A stretch of 64,000 nucleotides of DNA, taken from positions 3,460,501-3,524,500 of the forward strand of contig NZ_CP158375.1 of assembly GCF_041021955.1 (NCBI RefSeq), in the 5' to 3' direction. The DNA comes from Caulobacter sp. 73W (GTDB taxonomy: Bacteria > Pseudomonadota > Alphaproteobacteria > Caulobacterales > Caulobacteraceae). The number at the start of each line of letters is the position of its first letter. Position 1 is the first letter of the stretch. The translations under genes and the position numbers were made by a program. Below the pieces are notes generated by a model. That model ran no database searches. It saw only the letters and a list, made by a program, of their open reading frames with translations, and was not told where the DNA came from. Below are positions 46,976 through 55,905 of the stretch, piece after piece.

Positions 46976-47635
46976 ATGAAAATCGCTCTGATCACCGAAA
47001 ACAGCCAGGCCGCCAAGAACGAGATCATCCACACGGCGCTGACCGCCGTGGCGGAGCCGCTGGGCCACCAGGTGTTCAACTACGGCATGTACTCGGCCGA
47101 GGATAAGGCCTCGCTGACCTACGTGATGAACGGCATCCTGGCCGGCATCCTGCTGAACTCGAAGGCCGCCGACTTCGTCGTCACCGGCTGCGGCACGGGC
47201 ATGGGCGCCATGCTGGCCTGCAACTCCATGCCGGGCGTGTTCTGCGGCCTGGTCATCGACCCGACCGACGCCTTCCTGTTCGGCCAGATCAACGACGGCA
47301 ACGCCATCTCGATGCCCTACGCCAAGGGCTTCGGCTGGGCGGCCGAGCTGAACCTGCAGGACGTCTACCGCAAGCTGTTCGAAGGCGAGCGCGGCCTGGG
47401 CTACCCCAAGGAACGCGCCGAGATCATGGCCAAGAACCGCGGCATCCTGAAGACCGTGAAGGCCGCGACCTGCAAGGACATGGTTTCGGCCCTGAAGGCC
47501 CTGGACCAGGACCTGGTGAAGGCGGCCATCGCCGGCGAGAAGTTCCAGGAGTACTTCTTCGCCAACGCCCAGGACGAAGAAATCCGCGACTACATCAAGG
47601 GCCTGACCGACGCCCGCGTTCTCGAGAACGCCTGA
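46976..47635 (+). CDS. RpiB/LacA/LacB-family sugar-phosphate isomerase (DhuI-like)
   Basis: 219 aa. MKIALITENSQAAKNEIIHTAL, VVTGCGTGMGAMLACNSMPG and the GQINDGNAISMPYAKGFGWAAEL segment place it in the RpiB/LacAB isomerase family. It resembles the long-form group that includes DhuI, which isomerises 4-deoxy-5-hexosulose uronate, the same substrate as KduI. Since kduI is in the window, a second isomerase would be redundant or have another sugar substrate. It is transcribed alone, before a converging nag operon. Family call firm, substrate a guess. Confidence 0.8.
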   Translation: MKIALITENSQAAKNEIIHTALTAVAEPLGHQVFNYGMYSAEDKASLTYVMNGILAGILLNSKAADFVVTGCGTGMGAMLACNSMPGVFCGLVIDPTDAFLFGQINDGNAISMPYAKGFGWAAELNLQDVYRKLFEGERGLGYPKERAEIMAKNRGILKTVKAATCKDMVSALKALDQDLVKAAIAGEKFQEYFFANAQDEEIRDYIKGLTDARVLENA

Positions 47636-47656
47636 GCATCGAATCCGGCCTAGCGA

Positions 47657-48787
47657 TCAGCGGCGAGGCTCGCCGCTGATCCAGGTCTCGATGACATTCA
47701 ACTGATCGTCGGCGACCACCAGGTCGGCGCGGAGGCCGGGGGCGATGCTCCCGGCCTCTTTTTCGATTCCGAGGAAGGCGGCGGGGCTGCGGGCGGCCAT
47801 GTTGGCGGCCTGGGCCAGGGTGAGGCCGGTCATGGACATGGCGTTGCGCACGGCGCCGGCCATGTCGAGATCGGAGCCGGCCAGGGTGCCGTCGGGGCCG
47901 ACGCAGACGCCGTTCGCCACGGTGATCTCGCGACCCTGGAGGTTGAAGGTCTTGGGGCCGCCCACGGTGGGCATGGCGTCCGAGACCAGCATGAAGCGGT
48001 CCAGCGGCCGGCTGGCCAGGGCGATGCGCAGGGTGGCGGGGTGGATGTGCGCCCCGTCGATGATGATCCCGCACCAGGCGTCGCTTTCCAACGCGGCGCC
48101 GACCACGCCGGGGGCGCGGCTGGTGAGCGGCGACATGGCGTTGAACAGGTGGGTGACCCCGGTGGCGCCGCTGCGCAAGGCCTTGGCCGCCGTGTCGTAG
48201 TCGGCGTTGGTGTGGCCTGCGGCGACGATGACGCCGGCGTCGGCCAGGCGGCGGATGGCCTCGGGCGTGGTCTTTTCCGGCGCCAAGGTGACCAGGGTGC
48301 GGCCGCGCTTCAGCGAGGTGAGCAAGGCGAAGGCGGCGTCGTCCAGCACGCGGAACTTGGAGGCGTCGTGGATGCCCTTGCGCTCGGCGTTGAGGAACGG
48401 CCCCTCGATATGGATGCCCAGCACGCCGGGAACGCCCTGTTCGATGGCGGCGTCCGTGGCGGCGATGGCCTCGGCGATCACCGACAGGTCGTCGCTGATC
48501 AGGGTCGGCAGGAAACCGGTGGTGCCATAGGCGCGGTGGGCGGCGCCGATGGCGGCGATGGTCTCCACCGTCGGGGCGTCGTTGAACAGCACGCCGCCGC
48601 CGCCGTTGACCTGGGTGTCGATGAAGCCGGGCAGCAGCAGGGCGCCGCCCAGGTCGCGGGTCTCGTCGGCCCGTGCTTCGGCGGCGGGCAGGACGGCGGC
48701 GATGCGCCCGCCCTCGACCACGACGGCGACGCCTTCGACCACGGCGTCACCGAGCAGGACGCGGCCATTGACCAGTGCGACGGACAT
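47657..48787 (-). CDS. nagA: N-acetylglucosamine-6-phosphate deacetylase NagA
   Basis: 376 aa amidohydrolase. GFIDTQVNGGGGVLFND carries the metal-motif region, with GIHIEGPFLNAERKG, AGHTNADYDTAAKALRSGATGVTHLFNAMSPL and FMLVSDAMPTVGGP. It deacetylates GlcNAc-6-P. ATG overlaps the stop of the upstream deaminase gene (4 bases), so the order nagR-deaminase-nagA is an operon. Confidence 0.95.
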   Translation of the reverse strand: MSVALVNGRVLLGDAVVEGVAVVVEGGRIAAVLPAAEARADETRDLGGALLLPGFIDTQVNGGGGVLFNDAPTVETIAAIGAAHRAYGTTGFLPTLISDDLSVIAEAIAATDAAIEQGVPGVLGIHIEGPFLNAERKGIHDASKFRVLDDAAFALLTSLKRGRTLVTLAPEKTTPEAIRRLADAGVIVAAGHTNADYDTAAKALRSGATGVTHLFNAMSPLTSRAPGVVGAALESDAWCGIIIDGAHIHPATLRIALASRPLDRFMLVSDAMPTVGGPKTFNLQGREITVANGVCVGPDGTLAGSDLDMAGAVRNAMSMTGLTLAQAANMAARSPAAFLGIEKEAGSIAPGLRADLVVADDQLNVIETWISGEPRR

Positions 48788-49842
48788 CAGACGGTTTCGG
48801 TCACTTTGCGCAGGTGGGGGGGCTGATCGGGGTCATAGCCTCGCGCGACCGACAGGGCGTTGGCCATACGGTAAAAACTCTGGATGGCGAGGGCGGGCTG
48901 CAGCACCGGGTGCGCGGCCAAGGCGGGCAGGGCGCCGGGGCCGGTCGCCTCCAGGTCGGCGAACAGCAGCTGGGCGCCGCGGGCCTTCAGCCCCTCGGCC
49001 AGGGTCAGGACGCTGTCGCGGGTCTCGTCGTCCTGGCTGAAGGCGAGGACGGGGAAGCCGGTCTGCACCAGGGCCAGGGGACCGTGCATGACCTCGGCGG
49101 CGGAGAAGGCCTCGGCGTGCAGGCCGCAGGTCTCCTTGAACTTCAGGGCCGCTTCCTGGGCGGCGGCGAAGCCAAGGCCGCGGGCGACGACGTAAAGGTT
49201 GGTGGCGTCCTTCAGGCGATCCACCGCCTCGCTCCAGTCCTGGCGCCATGCTTCGGCCAGCAGGACGGGCAGGGTGTGGAGGGCGGCGGAAAGCTCCGCG
49301 TCCTCGGTCCACTCGGCGGTCAGGTGCGCCAGGGCGGAGAGGGTGCAGAGATAGGACTTGGTGGCCGCGACGCTGATCTCCGGCCCGGCGTGCAGGGGCA
49401 CAAAGGCGTCGGCCAGGGCGGCCAGGGGCGAGGATGCGTCATTGACCAGGGCGACCACGAAGGCGCCGCCGGCCTTGGCCGCCTCGACCGAGGCCAGCAG
49501 GTCCGGGCTGCGGCCCGACTGGGAGATGGCGAGATAGAGCACGTCTTCCAGGTCGGCGCTGGCGCCATAGACCGAAGCCGTGGACAGGGCGGCGGACGAG
49601 GTGATGACGCCGACGCGGGTCTCGAACAGGTATTTCGCGAAGGTGGCCGCGTGGTCGGAGCTGCCGCGGGCGCAGGTGACCACGGCGCGGGGCTTCATGG
49701 CGCGCAGCTTTTCGCCGAGCTGGGCGACCGCCTGGGCGTTGGCGTCCAGCTGACGCTTCACGGCGGTCGAAGCCTCGGCGGCTTCGGCGAACATCCGGGT
49801 GGCTTCAGGCGAGGCCGAACGGGTCAAGACAGTCTCCAGCAC
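48787..49842 (-). CDS. nagB: SIS-domain glucosamine-6-phosphate deaminase (NagB-II type)
   Basis: 351 aa with two SIS domains: VVTCARGSSDHAATFAKYLFE and ISQSGRSPDLLASVEAAKAGG in the first, VVARGLGFAAAQEAALKFKE and HGPLALV in the second. It resembles the isomerase half of GlmS but lacks a glutaminase domain, the pattern of the NagB-II deaminases that replace classical NagB in many proteobacteria. It converts glucosamine-6-P to fructose-6-P and ammonia. It lies between nagR and nagA in one operon. Confidence 0.9.
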   Translation of the reverse strand: MLETVLTRSASPEATRMFAEAAEASTAVKRQLDANAQAVAQLGEKLRAMKPRAVVTCARGSSDHAATFAKYLFETRVGVITSSAALSTASVYGASADLEDVLYLAISQSGRSPDLLASVEAAKAGGAFVVALVNDASSPLAALADAFVPLHAGPEISVAATKSYLCTLSALAHLTAEWTEDAELSAALHTLPVLLAEAWRQDWSEAVDRLKDATNLYVVARGLGFAAAQEAALKFKETCGLHAEAFSAAEVMHGPLALVQTGFPVLAFSQDDETRDSVLTLAEGLKARGAQLLFADLEATGPGALPALAAHPVLQPALAIQSFYRMANALSVARGYDPDQPPHLRKVTETV

Positions 49843-49850
49843 GCGATTAC

Positions 49851-50585
49851 TTAAAGGGTCAGCTCGGCCACGAAGTCGTAGGCGTCGCCGCGATAGAACG
49901 ATTGGGTGATCTCGACGGTCCGTCCGTCGGCCAGGAAGCCGCGACGCTCGATCAGCAGGGCCGGGTCGCGGGGCGACAGGCCCATCAGCTCGGCCTGGTC
50001 GGTGGTCAGCAGCACCGCGCGCAGCCGCTGCAGGGCGCGGGCGGGGCGGTGGCCCGTCTTTTCCAGAGCCTCGTAGAGCGAGGTCTTCACCGTCTCCAGC
50101 GACGGCAGGGCGAAGGCCGGGATGGTGGCGTACTCCAGCGCCATGGGGGCGGCGTCGGCGTAACGGATGCGGTGGAAGCGATAGACCGCCGCGCCGGGGC
50201 TGAGGCCCAGGGTCAGGGACTCCTCGGGAGTCACCGTGCCTTCCGACCGGTTGAGCCAGACGCTGTGCGGGACGCGACCGCGGGAGATCATGTCCTCGGA
50301 GAAGGACGAGATCTTGGAGAAGCTTTTTTCCACGCGCGCGGCGACGAAGGTGCCGGCGCCCTGGCGGCGGGTCAGCAGTCCCTCATTGACCAGACCGTCC
50401 AGCGCCTTGCGCACGGTGATGCGCGAGACGGCGAACTCCTCGGCCAGGTCGCGCTCGGCCGGCAGGGCGTCGTCGGGCGACAGGACCTTGGTCTTGATGG
50501 CGTCGCGCAGGGCGCGCTGGAGCTGCCTATAGAGCGGCGCGTGGTCGGCTTCGTCCAGGCGGCCGATGCGGTCTGCAAACGTCAT
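49851..50585 (-). CDS. nagR: GntR-family regulator NagR
   Basis: 244 aa. An N-terminal winged helix (PLYRQLQRALRDAIKTKVLSPDDALPAERDLAEEFAVSRITVRKALDGLVNEGLL) and a UTRA effector domain (YRFHRIRYADAAPMALEYATIPAF) define the HutC/NagR class. It leads the nagR-nagB-nagA operon and faces the TonB receptor. It probably represses both sides until GlcN-6-P or GlcNAc-6-P binds. A palindromic half-site pair lies upstream at 50655-50684. Confidence 0.92.
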   Translation of the reverse strand: MTFADRIGRLDEADHAPLYRQLQRALRDAIKTKVLSPDDALPAERDLAEEFAVSRITVRKALDGLVNEGLLTRRQGAGTFVAARVEKSFSKISSFSEDMISRGRVPHSVWLNRSEGTVTPEESLTLGLSPGAAVYRFHRIRYADAAPMALEYATIPAFALPSLETVKTSLYEALEKTGHRPARALQRLRAVLLTTDQAELMGLSPRDPALLIERRGFLADGRTVEITQSFYRGDAYDFVAELTL

Positions 50586-50654
50586 GTGCGCCCCTTCCTG
50601 GTTCGAATCCTAAAGCCAGCCCCGGCTTGGTGAATAGCCACCTGACCACTTTAG

Positions 50655-50684
50655 TACCAATTTGTCGAGTGGGTTTGATTGGTA
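50655..50684. promoter_or_regulatory. Candidate NagR operator in the nagR-receptor divergent region
   Basis: TACCAAT (50655-50661) and ATTGGTA (50678-50684) are inverted 7-bp arms 16 nt apart in an AT-rich stretch. They lie between nagR and the outer-membrane receptor. A TTGACAA-like element is not obvious. Confidence 0.45.
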
Positions 50685-50838
50685 ATATTTTGGGCTTGCC
50701 AACAGTTATTTTTCCTTCACAGTCCTCGTCCGAGACCATTGTTGCGGCCAATTGCGGCGGGGGACGTCGCGCATTGGTATCCTATTGGGCTTAGGTCGGC
50801 TCCGGGGCTTGATCCCCGGCGAAGAGGGGAGAAGCCGG

Positions 50839-53479
50839 ATGAACTCTTAAGAAGGCACTGTTGGCCACATCGGCCGGGATGATCGCGATGATGGCCGCCG
50901 CGCCGTCGTTCGCGCAGGACACGTCCGTCGACGAAGTGATCGTCACGGGCATCCGCGCCTCTCTGCAGGCGGCGATCGAGCAGAAGCGCAACGCGGACAT
51001 GATCCAGGAGGTCGTGACCGCCCAGGACATCGGCAAGTTCCCGGACAAGAACATCGCCGACTCCCTGAGCCGCGTGACCGGCGTGAACGTGGTGACGGGC
51101 TCGGCCGCGGCCGGCGGCTTCGGCGAGAACGAGCGCGTCTCGATCCGCGGCACCGACCCGAACCTGAACCTGACCCTGATGAACGGCCACAACCTGGCGA
51201 CGGGCGACTGGTTCGTCCTGGACCAGCAGAACGGCGGCCGTTCGTTCAACTATTCCATGCTGCCCGCCGAACTGGTCGGCACCCTGGAAGTGTACAAGAG
51301 CTCGCAGGCGGACCTGCCGGAAGGCGGCGTCGGCGGCACGGTCAACGTGCACACCCGCAAGCCGCTCGATCTGCCGAGCATGACCTTCAACGCCACGGCC
51401 CAGGGTGTGTACGCCCAGCGTGCCGACAAGTTCGACCCGCAGGTCTCGGCCCTGGCGAGCTGGAAGGACGACACCGGCAGCCTGGGCGTGCTGGTCGCGG
51501 GCTTCTACCAGAAGCGCCACCTGCGCCGCGATGGCCAGGAAATCCTCGGCTACAACGAGATCGCCAACTTCCGCGGCACCGGCCAGACGGTCCTGGCGCC
51601 GGCCCTGATCGGCAACGCCTATTTCCAGCAGACCCGCGTCCGCAAGGGCGGCAACATCGTCGCCCAGTGGAAGCCCAACGAGAAGCTGGAGCTCGAGCTG
51701 TCGGGTCTCTACACCCGCATGGACGCCGACAACGTCAACGCCAACAACATGGCGTGGGTGTCGCGCCTGCTGAACACCAACTCCACCGTCGGCAGCCCCG
51801 ACGACGCCCTCAGCAGCTACACCATCAGCAACGGGGTCCTGACCTCGGCCACCTGGGCGCCGACCACGGCGGGCGGCGGTCTGGTGCAGGGCCGCGTGCA
51901 GGACGACATCTTCCGCGAAGCCTATTCGTCGACCTGGGTCATCAATCTGGACGGCAAGTACGAGGTCAACGACAACCTGACCCTGTCGGGCCAGGTCGGC
52001 TACACCGAGGGCAAGGGCGTCACCAAGGACACCTACGCCTGGGAGACCCTGTGGAACACGGGCATGAGCTATACGCTCGGCTCGCCGATCACCTCGGTCA
52101 CCTATACGGGCATGCCGAGTGACCCGACGGCTCCGGCCTATCTGAACAACCTCTACAGCTGGTCGTGGGGCGGCCGTCAGGTCAGCCCGGACGAGGAGTT
52201 CTACGTCAAGGGCGACGCCGAATGGCGTCTCGACAGCGGCGTGTTCCAGAGCCTGAACTTCGGCGCGCGTTTCACCGACCACACCCGCGAAGGCAACTAC
52301 ACCGCCTATAGCTGGGGCGGTAACGGCAATGCGGCGACGCCGGGCCTCGGCGCGGTCTATGACGGCGACAGCACGCCGAGCAACTACGGCTCGGGCGTCG
52401 GCGGCCTGCAGGGCTACACCATCTCCGACATGGGCAAGGTGCGGGCGTTCCTGGACGGCAACAACGGCGGCCGCCGCTTCGCCTTCTATCCGCCGCAGAG
52501 CTTCTCGGTTCAGGAGAAGACCAGCGCCCTGTACGGCATGGTCAAGCTGAAGGGCGAGCGCTGGCGGGGCAATGTCGGCCTGCGCGCGGTCCGCACCGAA
52601 GCCGACACCACCCAATACTCGTCCACCGCCTCTAACCTGACGATCACCAACCAGTTCGGCAGCTGGGGCGAAGTGAACAACAGCCGCGACTATTGGGATG
52701 TTCTGCCCAGCGCCAACCTGACGGTGGACGCCACGGACGACGTCCTGCTGCGCTTCTCCGCCGCGAAGGTGATGGCGCGTCCGGGCTATGCCCAGCTGGC
52801 CAGCTCGCTGAGCCTGAACGAACTGGCCCTGACCGGCACCGCCGGCGGCAACCCGGACCTGGATCCGTTCCGCGCCTGGCAGTTCAACGCGGTCGGCGAG
52901 TGGTACTACGCCCCCGAGGCCCTGCTGTCGGTCGGCGTGTTCTATCTGGACATCGAGAGCTACATCACGAGCCAGACGTTCACGGCCTTCTACCGCACGC
53001 AGCAGAACCCGCAGGGCGCCAACTTCCGCATCACCGGTCCGGTGAACGGCGGCGGCGGCTCCAACCGCGGCTTCGAGGCCAGCCTGCAGCAGCCCATCGG
53101 CGGCGGCTTCGGCTTCCTGGTGAACTACACCTACGCCGACGCCAAGACCGACCTGGGCAAGCCGATCGATGGCAGCTCGAAGAACACCTACAACCTGACG
53201 GGCTACTTCGAGAACGACCTGATCAGCGCGCGGGTGGCCTACAACTTCCGGTCCAAGTTCAAGTCCGGCGTCGATCGCGGGACGGACATGTGGCAGGACG
53301 ACATCTCGTCCCTGGACGCCTCGCTCATCGTCAACCTGACGGAGAACGTGGCCCTGAGCTTCGACGCCCAGAACCTGACCCGCGAGAAGCTCGTCTACTA
53401 CGTGGGTGATCCGAGCGTTCCGCGCGCGATCTACGACAACGGCCGCGTGTTCTACGCCGGCGCCCGGTTCAAGTTCTGA
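50839..53479 (+). CDS. TonB-dependent receptor for GlcNAc/chitooligosaccharides, start frameshifted
   Basis: About 880 aa. DEVIVTGIRASLQAAIEQKRNADMI begins the plug region after a signal peptide, and a barrel ends in YAGARFKF. The downstream hexosaminidase and PTS genes and the adjacent nagR make GlcNAc and chitin oligosaccharides the likely substrate, as for Caulobacter's characterised GlcNAc receptor. ATG 50839 (GGGGAG upstream) begins MNS but its frame stops at once at TAA. Dropping one T near 50847 gives MNSKKALLATSAGMIAMMAAAPSFAQ, a proper signal. The intact frame begins only at TTG 50861. Confidence 0.85.
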
Positions 53480-53483
53480 CTGA

Positions 53484-53511
53484 ACGGAGCCCGGCTCCGG
53501 TCGGGCTCCGT
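53484..53511 (+). terminator. Terminator after the nag receptor
   Basis: ACGGAGCCCG and CGGGCTCCGT form a 10-bp stem with an 8-nt loop, 5 bases after the stop codon, followed by GAGTTGATT. It may be partial, allowing lower expression of downstream nag genes. Confidence 0.6.
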
Positions 53512-53643
53512 GAGTTGATTACGGCGCGGCTTGCTTCAGGATCGACCCATGATCTTCAAGCCGCGCCGCCTTCAGTATCCCCAAGGTCTGCAACTGAAGC
53601 GGGGCGGCGCTCGCCGCTCCGCTCCTTTTTCGCGGGTTACGAC

Positions 53644-55902
53644 ATGCTGACCAGATTGCTTGCGCCAATCCTCGTTTCGGCGGCGTTCAGCGCCGTCGCC
53701 ACCGCCGCCTTCGCGGCCCCCAACATCGTCCCGGCCCCGGCCGAGGTGATCTCCACCCGCAAGACCTATGAATGGAAGACCGGTAGCGGCATCGCCGTTC
53801 CGGCCGGCGACGAGGGCGCGCGGTTCGCGGCCCAGCAGCTGTCAGACCTGCTGAAGCGCGGTCGTGGGCTGAACGCGCCGCTGACGGCTCAGGCGGGCTC
53901 GGTCCGCCTCGTTCGCGCGCCAGGGATGGGCAAGGAAAGCTACGACCTGACCGTCGACGGGCGGGGCGCGACCATCACCGCCACCGACGACGCCGGCCTG
54001 CTGTACGGCGCCATGAGCCTTTGGCAGATGACCCAAGCGGCCCCGGGCAAGGGCTCGGCGGTGATCGAAGAAGTGCGCATCAAGGACGGCCCGCGCTTCG
54101 CGTGGCGTGGCCTGATGGTCGACAGCGCCCGCCACTTCCAGTCGGTCGAGTTCATCAAGACGATGATCGACCGCATGGCGGTCTACAAGTTCAACACCCT
54201 GCACTGGCACCTGGTGGACGATCAGGGCTGGCGCATCGAGATCAAGAAGTACCCCAAGCTGACCGAGGTCGGCGCCTGGCGCATTCCGGTGGGCGAGGCG
54301 GGCAAGGCCGGCAAGTACGGCGGCTTCTACACCCAGGACCAAATCCGCGAGGTCGTCGCCTACGCGGCCAAGCGCAACATCACCATCGTGCCCGAGATCG
54401 AGACGCCGGGTCACGCCCACGCGCCGATCGTCGCCTATCCGCAGCTGGGCTCGGCCCCGACGCCGCCGACGCAGACCTCGGGCGACTGGGGCGTGTTCCC
54501 GTACCTCTACAACACCGACGACAGCACCTTCGCCTTCCTGACGGACGTGCTGGACGAGGTGATGGCCCTGTTCCCGTCGACCTACATCCATGTGGGCGGC
54601 GACGAGGCGGTGAAGGACCAGTGGAAGGCCAATCCCGCGATCCAGGCCAAGATCAAGGAACTGGGCCTGAAGGACGAGCACGAGCTGCAGAGCTGGTTCA
54701 TCCAGCGGCTGGGCAAGCACCTGTCTTCCAAGGGGCGCCGCCTGATCGGCTGGGACGAGATCCTGGAGGGCGGCCTGGCGCCGGACGCCACGGTGATGTC
54801 CTGGCGCGGGATCGACGGTGCGATCGCCGCCGCGCGGGCCGGGCACGACACGGTGCTGTCGCCGCATCCGACCCTGTATTTCGACAACCGCCAGAGCACG
54901 TCGCCGGACGAGGTTCCGGGGCGCGGGGCGGTGATCAGCCTGGCGGAGGTCTATGGCTTCAACCCGGCGCCGGACGCCCTGACCGAGGCCGAGCGCAAGC
55001 ACGTGCTGGGCGTACAGGCGAACCTGTGGGCCGAGCACATGCGCAGCGAGGCGCGGGTGACCGCCCAGGCCTTCCCGCGCGCCGCGGCCTTGGCCGAGGT
55101 GGGCTGGACGCCGGAGAAGCGCCGCGACTGGAGCGATTTCGTCCAGCGCCTGCCGGGCGAACTGGCGCGGCAGAAGGCGCTGGGCATCGGCTACAACGCC
55201 GTGTCGCTGCAGGCCCAGGCGGTGGTGGATGCGTCGGCCGGCAAGCTGACCGCGACGCTCAAGTCGCCGTTGCCGGAGGTGGCGGTGCGCTATGCGGTGA
55301 ACGGGCCGGTGACGGCCGCCTCGCCGGTCTATGACAAGCCGCTGACCCTGGCCGAAGGGGCGAAGCTGACGGCCACGACCTTCGTCGGCGACCAGCCGCT
55401 GGGCGCGCCGAAGACCTGGATGGCGACGTCGAAGGGCGCGCGCTTCCGCACCAGTCAGCAACTGAAGATGTGCAGCGACAAGCTGGTCCTGAACCTGGAG
55501 GACGACGCGCCGATCAAGGGAGAGCGCAAGCTGTTCCTGATCGACGTGATGGAGCCGTGCTGGGCCTGGAAGGACGTGGACCTGACGGGCGTGACGGGGA
55601 TCGAGCTGTCCGTCGGGCAGGTCCCGTTCAACTTCCAGATCGGCGCGGCCAAGGACGAGATCAAGTTACGCCCGCCCGTCTCGCCCGCCGGCGAGTTCGA
55701 GGTTCGGGCCGGGGGCTGCGACGGGGCGGTGGTGGCGACCTTGCCGCTGGCCCCGGCCGTGAACAATCCGCAGGTGACCAGGCTGACCGCGCCGCTGGCG
55801 ACGACGGCCGGGCGCAAGGACCTGTGCTTCACCTACACCGCGCGCGGCGTCGATCCCCTGTGGACCATCGACAGCGTGCGGCTCGTGACGTCGAAAGAGT
55901 AG
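53644..55902 (+). CDS. Exported beta-N-acetylhexosaminidase (GH20)
   Basis: 752 aa with signal peptide MLTRLLAPILVSAAFSAVATAAFA. An N-terminal GH20b domain precedes the catalytic barrel: FNTLHWHLVDDQGWRIEIKKYP, the Asp-Glu catalytic pair in YIHVGGDEAVKDQW, and SWRGIDGAIAAARAGHD. A C-terminal beta-sandwich (about 590-750) follows. It releases GlcNAc from chitin oligosaccharides in the periplasm. The start at 53644 is set by the signal peptide. It sits between receptor and PTS genes. Confidence 0.94.
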   Translation: MLTRLLAPILVSAAFSAVATAAFAAPNIVPAPAEVISTRKTYEWKTGSGIAVPAGDEGARFAAQQLSDLLKRGRGLNAPLTAQAGSVRLVRAPGMGKESYDLTVDGRGATITATDDAGLLYGAMSLWQMTQAAPGKGSAVIEEVRIKDGPRFAWRGLMVDSARHFQSVEFIKTMIDRMAVYKFNTLHWHLVDDQGWRIEIKKYPKLTEVGAWRIPVGEAGKAGKYGGFYTQDQIREVVAYAAKRNITIVPEIETPGHAHAPIVAYPQLGSAPTPPTQTSGDWGVFPYLYNTDDSTFAFLTDVLDEVMALFPSTYIHVGGDEAVKDQWKANPAIQAKIKELGLKDEHELQSWFIQRLGKHLSSKGRRLIGWDEILEGGLAPDATVMSWRGIDGAIAAARAGHDTVLSPHPTLYFDNRQSTSPDEVPGRGAVISLAEVYGFNPAPDALTEAERKHVLGVQANLWAEHMRSEARVTAQAFPRAAALAEVGWTPEKRRDWSDFVQRLPGELARQKALGIGYNAVSLQAQAVVDASAGKLTATLKSPLPEVAVRYAVNGPVTAASPVYDKPLTLAEGAKLTATTFVGDQPLGAPKTWMATSKGARFRTSQQLKMCSDKLVLNLEDDAPIKGERKLFLIDVMEPCWAWKDVDLTGVTGIELSVGQVPFNFQIGAAKDEIKLRPPVSPAGEFEVRAGGCDGAVVATLPLAPAVNNPQVTRLTAPLATTAGRKDLCFTYTARGVDPLWTIDSVRLVTSKE

Positions 55903-55905
55903 CTT

